Positions 41,974-51,160 of a stretch of DNA of 64,000 bases are shown here, piece by piece (the stretch's first letter is position 1; each line of letters begins with the position of its first letter). The translations under genes were made by a program, and so were the position numbers. The notes below the pieces were generated by a model that ran no database searches, was not told the origin of the DNA, and saw only the letters and a program-made list of their open reading frames with translations. Source of the DNA: Oegoconia quadripuncta (Eukaryota; Arthropoda; Insecta; Lepidoptera; Autostichidae). The DNA is taken from positions 23,064,801 through 23,128,800 of the forward strand of contig OX438751.1 in assembly GCA_949316235.1 (NCBI GenBank), read 5' to 3'.

Positions 41974-44256
41974 ATGTGGAGCATCGGGTTTAACATGATG
42001 GACCAAGAGAATTTCAAAATGTGTCCCCAGGCGGGTCCCCGAAAGGGGGAATCCCGCCCATCCGCCGCGGCGGGTGGCAGCCCCTCGTACTCTGGGGGGG
42101 GCAGAAATTGTCTCGTGGGTCGGCAGGACGCCGACTCTCGTGAACACAACACTGGCTTTTCCACACGGACTTCTGATGCAAGCGAATTGGATGACGTTGA
42201 ACCGGCGGTGGAGGCCCGCGCCCTGATGACGCGCGCCGACACCAATGTGTTTGGCCCCGGTCTCCGAGTTTTGGAGCCCGGAGGAGGCGAGGAGGGATTG
42301 CGGTCGCGATCCTCCTCACGGGAAACGAGGGCAGGTGGAGGCCTTGAATTTGCATTTGCAAGGCCGTCCACTTCGAATAAAGTAGTTAGGGAGCGAGGCG
42401 ATGAGAGCGATAGCTCGGTGATGTCGGTGGCCTCACTCCCCACAACACCAACGCGGCGGGCGCGAAAGCGTAGACCGCTGCGTTCGGACGAGGAGGAAAT
42501 CAGGGCAAAAAGGACTCCCAGCATGGAGCTGCGCCACTTGCCCTCAGCCGAGGTGGGAGCCAAAATGCTCCTGAACCTGCAGAACGTCGATGTGACGTTC
42601 AGCAAACCCAGGAGCACAAAGGCGGAAATGGCCAGCTCCTACAAGCTGGCCTTCGATACGCTGCAGGCCGGCACGAAGGAGCTGTGCCGACGGGCGGAGA
42701 CCCGCGATCGTGAGAACGTTGAGTTCCGTTCTCAGGTCGCGGCTCTCTCAGCCCGCATTATGGAGCTGACCGCGGAGGTGGCTGTGCTCCGCGGCGAATC
42801 GAAGGTGGTCCACCACCTGGCCTCTCGAGTTCCTGAGATGGAGGCACCGCATAGGACACCAGCGCCAGTAGAGCCACTGGCGCCCGTAAGGTCACCCATA
42901 AGGTCACCTGCGCCGGTGCCAACGCTGGGTAATCAGCCTCCAACACCGGCGCAGATACGTACACCGCCTGCGCCGAAACCGAAACCAGCGCCACGCAAGG
43001 CTGGTGGAAAGGGGCCGGGAACATCGGCCGCCACAGCGCCAGTAGCGGCGGCTGGCTCACAGGGTCCGGACTGGGAGCGAATCGCGGTCGAAATGGACCG
43101 TGAATTCGCTCGGTTCCAGTCCGGGTTATTGGCCCGATTCTTCCCCGAGGTGGGTGCCAGACCACCTCTGGGAAAAAGACCAGCGCCCACGGCGCCGACG
43201 ACAGTCCTCCCCTCTCTTCTTCCTAAGAAGAAGAAAACGAGGAGGAAGAGGAAAAAGGGGCCGACAATGCAGCCGCCTCCGGTGCCGGCGGTCAGACAGG
43301 CCCCACCGGCCTCAGCTGCCCCAGATGAGACGTGGGCCACGGCGGTGGGCCGAAAGGCCAAGGCCGCCGCCAAGAAAGCGGCGGCCCCTGTCGCAGCGGC
43401 TCGGGTCGCTCCTCCTGTCGGGAGGAAGCGACCAACGCTGCCCCGACCGCCAACCGATGCGGCGGTGCTGGTATCGGTCCCTCCGGGCTCCGAGACCTCA
43501 CTGGCCACTGTGATGGCGACCGCCAAGGCTAGGATAAAGTTGGCGGACCTCGGCATTCGCAACGGGGTCCGCCAGCGGAAGGCAGCCAATGGGGGCCTCG
43601 TACTAGAGGTTCCTGGGCCAGACAGCGCTGCCAAAGCAGATGCCTTGGTGGAGCGCCTCCGGACGGCATTGGCCGACACGGATGCGAGATTCGCGCGGCC
43701 GTGCAAGTCCGCCGAGATGAGGGTGATGGACCTGGATGAGTCCATCGCCCCATCCGAAGTGGCCGCGGCGATAGCCGAGGCAGGCGGCTGCTCCCCAGCC
43801 GACATCAAGGTCGGGGAGATTCGCAACAGCCGTAACCGCCTGGGCACTGCCTGGGTCCGGGGCCCGCTTACGGCGATCCGCAAGGTGGCGGCCGCCCAGC
43901 GGGTCCAGGTGGGGTGGGCCTCAGTCCGGGCAGAGGCACTGGCAGCACGGCCATTACAGTGCTTCCAGTGCCTCGAAATGGGGCACGTCAGGGCGACGTG
44001 CCCCACGGGGGTAGATAGGAGCGCTCGCTGCTATAAATGCAGTTTACTGGGCCACAAGGCCAGGGATTGCACAGCCAGCGCTCCTAAGTGCCCGGTTTGC
44101 GCCGACTTAGGTCGGCCCGCAGACCATCGGCTGGGTGCAAAAAAGTGCACCCCGCCGAAAAGGAGAAAGGGGGGAGCGATCAGCACTCCCCTCGCCCCAT
44201 CCCAGTCGTCCCAGCCGGGTAACAGCCCGGTGGAGGTGGCCATGGAGGCCCAGTAA
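41974..44256 (+). CDS. R1-type retrotransposon ORF1 (gag-like RNA-binding protein)
   Basis: 760 codons from the first in-frame ATG at 41974. The frame is open upstream to a TGA at 41800, and an alternative non-ATG start would add about 41 residues. The N-terminal third is charged and Ser/Arg-rich. A Pro/Ala-rich stretch follows (roughly residues 290-360), then a basic run KKKKTRRKRKK near residue 418 that could be a nuclear signal. A conserved pre-zinc domain (about 500-660) comes next, then three zinc knuckles: C663-x2-C-x4-H-x4-C676, C686-x2-C-x4-H-x4-C699 and an atypical C706-x2-C-x8-H-x6-C725. ORF1 proteins of this clade bind the element RNA and carry it to the nucleus in particles. The stop TAA overlaps the ORF2 start (TAATG). 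No frameshift is present. Long antisense frames over it are GC-driven shadows. Confidence 0.9.
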   Translation: MWSIGFNMMDQENFKMCPQAGPRKGESRPSAAAGGSPSYSGGGRNCLVGRQDADSREHNTGFSTRTSDASELDDVEPAVEARALMTRADTNVFGPGLRVLEPGGGEEGLRSRSSSRETRAGGGLEFAFARPSTSNKVVRERGDESDSSVMSVASLPTTPTRRARKRRPLRSDEEEIRAKRTPSMELRHLPSAEVGAKMLLNLQNVDVTFSKPRSTKAEMASSYKLAFDTLQAGTKELCRRAETRDRENVEFRSQVAALSARIMELTAEVAVLRGESKVVHHLASRVPEMEAPHRTPAPVEPLAPVRSPIRSPAPVPTLGNQPPTPAQIRTPPAPKPKPAPRKAGGKGPGTSAATAPVAAAGSQGPDWERIAVEMDREFARFQSGLLARFFPEVGARPPLGKRPAPTAPTTVLPSLLPKKKKTRRKRKKGPTMQPPPVPAVRQAPPASAAPDETWATAVGRKAKAAAKKAAAPVAAARVAPPVGRKRPTLPRPPTDAAVLVSVPPGSETSLATVMATAKARIKLADLGIRNGVRQRKAANGGLVLEVPGPDSAAKADALVERLRTALADTDARFARPCKSAEMRVMDLDESIAPSEVAAAIAEAGGCSPADIKVGEIRNSRNRLGTAWVRGPLTAIRKVAAAQRVQVGWASVRAEALAARPLQCFQCLEMGHVRATCPTGVDRSARCYKCSLLGHKARDCTASAPKCPVCADLGRPADHRLGAKKCTPPKRRKGGAISTPLAPSQSSQPGNSPVEVAMEAQ

Positions 44257-44258
44257 TG
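44254..44258 (+). promoter_or_regulatory. TAATG stop/start overlap between ORF1 and ORF2
   Basis: ORF1 TAA at 44254-44256 shares its last A with the ORF2 ATG at 44256-44258. In Bombyx SART1 the same UAAUG junction mediates termination-reinitiation. Here the sequence arrangement is identical. The mechanism is inferred. Confidence 0.8.
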
Positions 44259-47200
44259 GACCCACGGCCCAATAAGATACTCCAGGGCAACTTGAATCAC
44301 TGCCGCGCAGCGCAAGACCTGCTGATGCAGACGCTCGCGGAGTGGTCCGTTGCCCTCGCAGTGATCGCGGAGCCGTACTCGGTTCCGAGCCATCCTCGAT
44401 GGTTCGGGGCTGACGACGGCTCTGCCGCAATTTATTGGGCTGGGGGCGATGGCCTCCATTGCTCCCTCCTAGGAAGTGGGATGGGGTACGTGGCCGTGGA
44501 ATGGGGCTCCACGGCCGTCGTGGGCTGCTACATCTCTCCCAACTGCGGCCTCGCCGCGTACGAGGCATACCTGGACGGGCTGGCGAACCGCATTCGCGGT
44601 TGCGCCCCCCGTCCCGTATTCGTCCTGGGTGACTTTAACGCCCACTCGCGAGAGTGGGGCGACACCCGAGACGACGTAAGGGGAGAGACCCTCCTGGAGT
44701 GGGCGGCGGGACTGGACCTCCGGTTGATAAACCGGGGTTCGGTCAGCACCTGTGTGCGATGGCAGGGGGAGTCGATCGTGGATTTGTCATGGGCGACTCC
44801 CTCTGCGATACACATGGTGTCGGGATGGAGGGTGGCGGAGGAGGTAGTCAACCTTTCTGACCACCGACACATCCTATTCGGTGTGTCGCTCCGCCATCCT
44901 ACCCGCCCACGCCAGGACGGCAGCCCTCCGCGACGTTGGTCCCTCAAGCGGCTCGACCGAGATATGGCCGCAGCCGCAGCCCACGTCGCGGACTGGAGGG
45001 AGGAGGAGATCTCGTCTGATCCGGAAGTGCAGGCGGCCTGGTTCCGGGACACGATGGCATCAATTTGCGATGCCTCGATGCCCCGGGTCCGGCCGGCCAG
45101 AGCGGGCTCTGCGTACTGGTGGAGCGGAGAGATCTCGCGATTGCGTACCGCGGTCGCGAGAGCTCGTCGCCCGTACCTACGAGCCCGCAGAAGGCGGCGA
45201 GCTACAGCCGAGGAGATAGCCGAAGTGCGTCGGGAGTATGGAGCCGCGGTGAAGGCTCTCAGCGATGCCATCGCTGAGGCCAAGGCCCGGTCCTGGAGAG
45301 AGCTCATCGAGGGACTGAATAGGGACCCATGGGGGCGCCCGTACCGAATGGTACTGGGCAAGCTCAAACCATGGGTCCCTCCGTTGACGGAGACCCTGGA
45401 CCCCGAATTCGTGGGAAGAGTGGTAGATACGCTCTTCCCAAGGGTCCAGGACAGTCCCTCGAACCCTCCGTCGCAGTCGCACCGGGATCCCTGGGCCGAC
45501 GACTGCGAGGTAACGGAGGGTGAGCTGGACCGGGCCGTTCGGCGGCTGGCCTCCCGAAACACCGCGCCTGGACCCGACGGAGTCCCGGGCAAGGCGCTGG
45601 TGCTGGCACTGGCTATCCTTGGGAACCGCATGAGGCAGCTATTCACTAGCTGCCTCCGTGAAGGTGTGTTCCCCCTCGGCTGGAAAGAAGCGAGACTGGT
45701 GCTCCTGAAGAAGGAAGGAAGGACCGCAGACAATCCCTCTGCGTTCCGACCGATATGCCTGCTGAACGAGACGGGGAAACTCTTCGAGAGAGTTATCTCC
45801 GCTCGTATCAGCGGGCACCTGTCGCGAGTGGGTCCCGACTTGTCGGACCGCCAGTTCGGATTCCGACAGGGGCGATCGACGGTTGACGCGGTCAACCTCG
45901 TTCGTTCCCTGTCGGAATTGGCGGTCCGCGGGGGGGGTGTGGCGTTGGCGGTGAGTTTGGACATCGTCAACGCCTTCGGTACCCTCCCCTGGCAGGCCAT
46001 AAGGGAGGCCCTCGTATATCACGAGGTGCCTCCCTACCTGCGGGCCGTGATCGGGGCATACCTGCGCGACAGGACCGTGAGGTTCGTCGGCCGGAACGGG
46101 GTGGAAACACGGAGGGATGTCTGTTGCGGGGTTCCACAGGGGTCCGTTTTAGGGCCCCTGTTGTGGAACCTCGCATACGATGCGGTCCTTCGCATCAGTC
46201 TCCCCTCCGGCTTGTCTGTCGTCTGCTACGCAGACGACACACTGGTGATGGCCGGGGGGACCGACTTTGAGGAGGTGCTTCGGCTCGCCGAACTTGGCGT
46301 GGCATGTGTCGTCGGGAAGGTCCGCGAGCTGGGCCTAGAGGTAGCGCCTCACAAGACCGAGGCGCTATGGTTTCACGGCCTCCGTCGAGGTCGCCAACCA
46401 CCCAGCTCGCGACTCCGGGTAGGTGACGCCGAAGTCCAGGTGGGGCGGTGCATCAAGTACCTGGGCCTCACCCTGGACAGCCGATGGGGCTTCGAAGAGC
46501 ACTTCGAGCGCCTGGTCCCCCGAGTGCGAAAGGTAGCGGGCGCTTTGCACCGCCTCCTACCTAATCTCGGGGGACCACGGGAGGAAGTTCGCCGCCTCTA
46601 CGGTGGCGTCGTGCGATCCATGGCCCTCTACGGGGCCCCCGTCTGGTCGAACGACCTGGCGAGGTCCTCCCGCTGCAGAGCTCTCCTCGGGAGCCTGCAG
46701 CGGCTGATGGCCATTCGGATCGTACGAGGCTACCGGACGATTTCGTTCGAGGCGGCGACGGTCCTAGCGCGGGCTCCACCCTTCGACATCCTGGCCGACA
46801 TGGACGCGGCGGTTTACGACCGCATCCGCTCTGTCGAACGGGATGCCGAGGGGGTCGCGCCTGACCGTGCGCTCGAGATGCTACGGCAGAACGCACACCG
46901 ACGGGCGCTGACGCTCTGGCGGGAGCGCCTTGTGATACAAGGCTGCGCCCGCCAACGCGCCGTCGGAGCCGTTCTGCCGAACTTCGAAGCATGGATGGGG
47001 AGGAAAGGCTGCGTCACCTACAGGTTGACTCAGATACTCACCGGGCACGGGTGCTTCGGTGAGTATCTGAGTCGAATCGGACGGGAGGAGACGGCACGAT
47101 GCCACCACTGCGCGTCCGACCAGGACTCCGCCCAGCACACGCTGGAGGACTGCCCGGCGTGGCAGTCCGAGCGTAGAGACCTGGTCGACCGGATCGGACG

Positions 47201-47375
47201 AGATCTGTCCCCGTCAGCATTAGTCGCGGCTATGCTGGCGAGTGAGGAGGGTTGGAGGGCAGCGGCCTCCTTCTGCGAGGCAGTCATGCTCCAGAAGGAG
47301 GCCGCAGAGCGGGATCGGGAGAGGGCCGATCCCGCTCGCAGGAGGCGACGTCGGGGGGGCGGCAACGCTCGCTAG
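44256..47375 (+). CDS. R1-type retrotransposon ORF2 (endonuclease, reverse transcriptase, CCHC)
   Basis: 1039 codons, intact. The N-terminal AP-type endonuclease has QGNLNHCRAA near residue 9, IAEPY near 38, the catalytic DFNAHSREWGD with D at 126, and SDH at 201-203. The reverse transcriptase covers about 430-730: TAPGPDG, FRPICLLNETGKLFER, FGFRQGRSTVDAV, motif A SLDIVNAFG with D569, GVPQGSVLGPLLWN, and YADD at 658-661, followed by KYLGLTLD. The C-terminal finger is C949-x2-C952-x8-H961-x4-C966, after the YRLTQILTGHGCFGEYL segment typical of the R1 clade. The protein nicks the target and primes reverse transcription from the nick on the element's RNA. All catalytic residues I can check are present. 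It starts on the ORF1 stop, so it is probably made by coupled reinitiation. Antisense frames up to 490 codons are shadows. Confidence 0.95.
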   Translation: MDPRPNKILQGNLNHCRAAQDLLMQTLAEWSVALAVIAEPYSVPSHPRWFGADDGSAAIYWAGGDGLHCSLLGSGMGYVAVEWGSTAVVGCYISPNCGLAAYEAYLDGLANRIRGCAPRPVFVLGDFNAHSREWGDTRDDVRGETLLEWAAGLDLRLINRGSVSTCVRWQGESIVDLSWATPSAIHMVSGWRVAEEVVNLSDHRHILFGVSLRHPTRPRQDGSPPRRWSLKRLDRDMAAAAAHVADWREEEISSDPEVQAAWFRDTMASICDASMPRVRPARAGSAYWWSGEISRLRTAVARARRPYLRARRRRRATAEEIAEVRREYGAAVKALSDAIAEAKARSWRELIEGLNRDPWGRPYRMVLGKLKPWVPPLTETLDPEFVGRVVDTLFPRVQDSPSNPPSQSHRDPWADDCEVTEGELDRAVRRLASRNTAPGPDGVPGKALVLALAILGNRMRQLFTSCLREGVFPLGWKEARLVLLKKEGRTADNPSAFRPICLLNETGKLFERVISARISGHLSRVGPDLSDRQFGFRQGRSTVDAVNLVRSLSELAVRGGGVALAVSLDIVNAFGTLPWQAIREALVYHEVPPYLRAVIGAYLRDRTVRFVGRNGVETRRDVCCGVPQGSVLGPLLWNLAYDAVLRISLPSGLSVVCYADDTLVMAGGTDFEEVLRLAELGVACVVGKVRELGLEVAPHKTEALWFHGLRRGRQPPSSRLRVGDAEVQVGRCIKYLGLTLDSRWGFEEHFERLVPRVRKVAGALHRLLPNLGGPREEVRRLYGGVVRSMALYGAPVWSNDLARSSRCRALLGSLQRLMAIRIVRGYRTISFEAATVLARAPPFDILADMDAAVYDRIRSVERDAEGVAPDRALEMLRQNAHRRALTLWRERLVIQGCARQRAVGAVLPNFEAWMGRKGCVTYRLTQILTGHGCFGEYLSRIGREETARCHHCASDQDSAQHTLEDCPAWQSERRDLVDRIGRDLSPSALVAAMLASEEGWRAAASFCEAVMLQKEAAERDRERADPARRRRRRGGGNAR

Positions 47376-47776
47376 CCCCCCCTGCACGTCGCCTGAGGGT
47401 CGCGGGCGGCTACATCTCGGGGCGATGTAGTCGTCGGACGCGGCCCGGGAGAGGATGACACCCCCCGGAGCGACCGGGGGGGTGTCGTCGCATCGGGCCC
47501 TGTCGCGCCTCATACCACCCGCTGATTGCGGTGTGAGACTCGACAGCGCCCCCCGTGGAGGGCGCGCTAGCCGCCCTCCGGGAACGGGCCTCCCCTTGTG
47601 AGGGGGGGCAGGGCAGGGGGGGGCCTGGAGCCGCTTATGCGTTCCCAGGTCCTCCCTACTGCCGAAGAAGGTCGCCGCGGGGTTTTAGTGGGTATCCCTC
47701 CCGTTAGGGAGGGGAGTCCCACATAACCGTCTCGCCGTCCCCCAGGCGAGCGGTACGCGTAACGCATTTCCCCGCG
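47376..47776 (+). other. 3' UTR of the R1-type element, strongly structured
   Basis: It is very GC-rich. Visible hairpins are CTACATC...GATGTAG (47410-47431), GACACCCCCCGG...CCGGGGGGGTGTC (47457-47486, one G bulge) and CTCGCC...GGCGAG near the 3' end (47729-47748). The last ~240 bp is nearly the same as the truncated copy at 59073-59331. 3' UTR structures are what LINE reverse transcriptases recognise; that role is inferred here. Confidence 0.75.
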
Positions 47777-47801
47777 AAAAAAAAAAAAAAAAAAAAAAAA
47801 A
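47777..47801 (+). repeat. Poly-A tail of the R1-type element (25 A)
   Basis: An uninterrupted A-run directly before the right target duplication. Purity suggests a recent insertion. Confidence 0.95.
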
Positions 47802-47816
47802 GGTTTATTAATGCAT
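47802..47816 (+). repeat. Target-site duplication, right copy (15 bp)
   Basis: GGTTTATTAATGCAT, identical to 41733-41747. It continues into the host 42-bp repeat (GTTCCAAGCTACTTGAC). Confidence 0.93.
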
Positions 47817-48710
47817 GTTCCAAGCTACTTGACTTAAGTACCTAGGATTGCAAATAATAGCTCTAAGCTAAGTGCTTTAACCAATGAGTTGGTCATATTT
47901 CAAACCTAAGCTAATTGATTTAAATACCATATCTCAAACTTATTGATGTATGGCTAATTAGTTTATGTGACTTATTTCTTTTTTTTAAATTGTTTGCAAT
48001 CATACTAAAATAATAAGGTGTGCAGAAATTGACGGCTAAAACATTGATTAATTAAAAGGTACGTTGAAATAATAGGGGGTTTCACCTATCTTGTTAATTA
48101 TTATGAAATGAAAAATAAAACATAGGTAATAAATTGTTCAAAGATAAGTTTTTTATTTAAACTAACAATTACCTAGAAACAGCAATAACTTTTTAGCTTA
48201 CTAAGGTAACAACTAAGAAATTATCACGTCATATTTTTAGGAATCACAAGTTAAACAGCCTTTTTATTAAATAATTGTAAACAGTCTTTTCCCTGAAATT
48301 ATAATTCTAATTATTTGAGATAATATTGCAGTTACTCATTCTTCTTTATTGTTAATCTTTAACATTTAGAACTGTTCCTATCCTAATTCTAAACAAGTTA
48401 AAGAAAAATCTCTTCAATGACGCGGCGCGGGGGAGACACCTCAAGCGCCCGCGCGCCTTGGCCCCCGGTATTCGAACTCGCGCGGTTAATCACGCTGGCG
48501 CCAAAATCAATGTTTTATTTAACCAACGTCTTAATAGTCAATCCATACAAAATTTTGATTGTATTAATGTGTATACTATACTTATTCCGTTGAAAATAAA
48601 CTGTTTGATGTACTAGAACTTTACTTTTGTTATAGCTGAAACGACAGTGCAAATCAAATATAGACTAAGAAAAATAGGTTTAACCATTATCTGTAAATGT
48701 TTACTGTTGA
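47817..48710. other. Interior of the host DNA element, diverged units
   Basis: Begins with one clear 42-bp unit (to about 47845), then weaker AGCTAAGTG/AGCTAATTG units to 47970, then AT-rich sequence with no coding frame. A GC-richer island (CGCGGCGCGGGGGAGACACC) lies at 48421-48500. Confidence 0.55.
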
Positions 48711-49110
48711 AGCTAAATGGTTGAAGTGACAACATCTAGCATTTCAAGTACCAAGCTTAATGTATGAACCGACACTGGACATCAATTTGACAAAGAGGCT
48801 AGTTGTATTAAGCGACACTGGATATGAATTTAAATAAGAACCTAATTGTATTAAGCGACAATGGATAAGAATTTAACTAAGAGGCTAATTGCATGAAGCG
48901 ACATTTCTATATATTTATAAGGTCAGGCTAAATGCTTGAACGTACACTGCCTGTAAATTGTTGCTCCAGGAAAAATGGTTTAAACGACTATGTAGTATTT
49001 GGTAGTGAGCTTAAGTACACAAGTCTTAAATTTGACAATATTTTGTGTCGGTCCATACATTGCAGTGCAAAATAGGCCAAAAAAATGCGGTTGTATTAAG
49101 CGACATTTTT
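48700..49110 (+). repeat. 43-bp tandem repeats, right block
   Basis: CGACACTGG/CGACAATGG recurs at 48770, 48813, 48856 and 48899, with GGCTAxTTGTATTAAGCGAC cores between. Less regular units continue to about 49110. Orientation is the same as the left block. Confidence 0.85.
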
Positions 49111-49192
49111 ATGCTCCGATCGTCACCTAACTGAGCTCAAACGACGCAGAAAAATTCGCTGATTCCAAATATATATAACAGTCTAATAGCAA

Positions 49193-49226
49193 AAAAATGG
49201 CGGTTAATTCAAATAGCCCGGAACCC
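49193..49226 (-). repeat. Right terminal inverted repeat (34 bp)
   Basis: Mirror of 41334-41367, one mismatch (GAATTAA versus GTATTAA). Confidence 0.85.
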
Positions 49227-49399
49227 CTCGATTCCACCATCACCTTTCCATCTTCGGACTACCAGGTGGCACCACCTGTTTGTTGTCGTACAGATTTTGG
49301 CACTCGGTTTCGCTTCTTCGTTCACAATTCTGACTGTTATGGTGTGAACATTGACCACACTCACACAGCTGGTGATCTTACGCATCGTGTCGGTTTATG
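49227..49399. other. Junction stretch, possibly R1-type ORF1 relic
   Basis: Lies between the inverted repeat and the clear R1-type relic. I could not align it confidently to the intact ORF1. Confidence 0.3.
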
Positions 49400-49948
49400 A
49401 GGAGTGAGGCCACCACATGGCCGAGCTATCGCTCTCGTCGTATCGCTCTCTGACCACTGACCACCTTACCCTTAGAAGTGGACGGCCTTGCTAACACCAG
49501 CTTTAGACCTCCACTTCCGTTCCTCGCGAGGAGGATCGCTACTACGATCCGTCCGCACCTTCTCGGGGCTGCCCGCCATCCAAATCAATAGTCCGTGTTT
49601 ACGGTTCCAAGTTGTGTCAACGAGGAAGGGCCTCGCGCCGACCCTCAAACAACTCTTGCACCCCTGCCTACCTGGCTAGTAAGAGGGGCAACCACCCGCC
49701 GCAGCGGATACGTGGAATTTTCCCTTTTGGTAACCCGCTTGGGGACACATTTAAAATTACCTTGGTCCATCATAGATCACCAATGCTAGTTATCGTCGCA
49801 TGACCTAACGAGGACAGGTCCATTGTGGGTTCCAGAAGGATATGCAAAGGGGTCTCTCAGCTCAGTCATGTCCGATATGGGAAATCGTTGGGGGTCGTTG
49901 AGACTCGCAAGCCACTCCACCACGACAAGGTGGAGACACGTAGGAGGG
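49400..49948 (-). pseudogene. Decayed 5' end of a related R1-type element
   Basis: The minus strand starts at about 49948 with CCCTCCTACGTGTCTCCACC TTGTCGTGG, like the first bases of the intact element. It follows it through CGAGAGCGATAGCTCGG (near 49420), corresponding to about 41748-42440. The ORF1 frame is broken. The opposite-strand frames at 49488-49803 mirror the antisense shadows of the intact copy. It is clearly a different, older copy. Confidence 0.8.
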
Positions 49949-51042
49949 TCTGTCATATGAACCTAGCCTCTGTCAAAGTGCCAAACAATCATAACCAATA
50001 AATCAAATAAAATACCAGCTAAATCTTAGACTGCAACTTTGCAGACTTCTTCAACATTAATGAATTTGAGCAACTGTAATTTAAGACGTATTCAATATTA
50101 ATAAATACTCTTGTTAGTTCAAAGATCATTAAATATTTTATCCTTACTACTTACAAGTTACCTATCTCTTAAGTTACTTACATATTTAGCAAATTGTTTC
50201 GTTCGTAAACGCTCTATATCGTAAAATGATTGAATCAAGTATATTTCTTTATTTAGACAAAATCAACAACAATATTACGAATTCTTGTTCAGAGAACTAT
50301 AGCCAAATTTATGTTAATTTATTTAGGACTCATATTGCGTTGCCAAGACAACAGTAGATATCAAAGTTACTTATTTTCCTGACCCCTGAAAGACGCCTGA
50401 AAAGCTATGAATGGCAAAAATCAATCAGCCGTGGGTAAATAAAAATTATTTATTGTACACTAAAATCATGCACTGTCATATTGTATGAACTAAGACCGCC
50501 ATTCATTCTAAGTCTAGGTTCGGACTCACAGACTTCAAGTTGTCAGTCAGTCAGTTGTGTGTTTGAGGTCACGTTACGCTTCTGAATCCCAACCTAATTA
50601 AGTGTAATGTGAAACAATTTGACAATGAAGTAACAACACAAATTTTCAAATACCTTGATCTCAAATCAAATCCTCAAACTCCATTCGTTTTCCTATCAAT
50701 TGAAGTTTATAAGCCCTTCAAAATATCTGAAATCGCAGGTAAATCATCCGCCAACGCAGCAAGGCTCCGAACTATTTTATTGGGGGCAAAGCCTTGGTGG
50801 CAATAACTCAGACAAGTTGGGACCAATCCAAGTTTGGAGCAAACTCGGAGTTTTGATTGCTTGAGCCGAGGTTTAGAAAGGTCTAACCGCTTCCATTCGT
50901 TCCAGCCAGGCTTCCAAAGTATGGAGTAGACGGAATATGTTCCGTTATGTTTGTGTTCGAATTATTTAAATTTCAAATTGGAGGACTGCGGGTGCATGAG
51001 GGCGTTTCTTTCGAATGATGATATTCGTTGTTGAGATGATTG
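49949..51042. other. No gene supported; initiator-like TCAGTCAGTCAGT
   Basis: CAGTCAGTCAGTTGTG at 50543-50558 is followed by an ATG frame at 50609-50806 (65 codons). TCAGT is an arthropod initiator motif, so this could be a promoter with a first exon. I recognise no protein motif and cannot call it. Confidence 0.35.
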
Positions 51043-51160
51043 TTTATTAATACATACATAACGTCACGACGTTTATACCAAATAGGGTGGTCAGAGATAT
51101 CCCAAACAATAGTGTTTGGATGTTCCAAACATTGAAAGTTTAAAGATACTCCATACCCAT
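51043..51160. repeat. Dispersed repeat, inverted partner of 23960-24068
   Basis: ACATACATAACGTCACGACG, GGGTGGTCAGAGATATCCCA and GTTTGGATGTTCCAAACATT on plus. Confidence 0.7.

Larger units (their letters stand above)
41748..47801 (+). mobile_element. Full-length R1-clade non-LTR retrotransposon (SART-like ORF junction)
   Basis: This 6.05-kb element has a 5' UTR (41748-41973), ORF1 (41974-44256), ORF2 (44256-47375), a GC-rich structured 3' UTR (47376-47776) and a 25-A tail, with a perfect 15-bp target duplication. The domain order of gag-type zinc knuckles, AP-endonuclease, reverse transcriptase and C-terminal CCHC finger is that of the R1 clade (R1, TRAS, SART, Waldo and others). It is strongly GC-rich against an AT-rich host. 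Two relatives occur in the window: 49400-49948 (antisense 5' part, decayed) and 59073-59331 (3' end, young). Intact frames suggest it may still be competent. Its name within the clade is not known to me. Confidence 0.93.
41334..49226. mobile_element. Non-autonomous DNA element with 34-bp inverted repeats, split by an R1-type LINE
   Basis: The left end GGGTTCCGGGCTATTTGTAT, TAACCGCCATTTTT (41334-41367) matches the reverse complement of 49193-49226 at 33 of 34 positions. Without the LINE and one copy of its target duplication the element is about 1.82 kb. The interior has no transposase frame. It consists largely of AT-rich sequence with repeated 42-43 bp units. The unit core resembles GGCTAATTGTATTAAGCGAC, and the inverted repeats contain a version of it (GGGCTATTTGTATTAACCGC). 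No clear target duplication is visible just outside the ends, so the superfamily is open. Confidence 0.65.

Noticed and set aside
42933..44006. 357-codon antisense open frame over ORF1 (and the 252-codon one at 41859-42617)
   Set aside because: Shadow of ORF1 caused by GC-rich third positions. Low-complexity Ala/Gly/Pro composition and no motif.
44528..46000. 490-codon antisense open frame inside ORF2
   Set aside because: It mirrors the GC-rich codon bias of the real ORF2 on the plus strand. It has no domain of its own and lacks promoter context.
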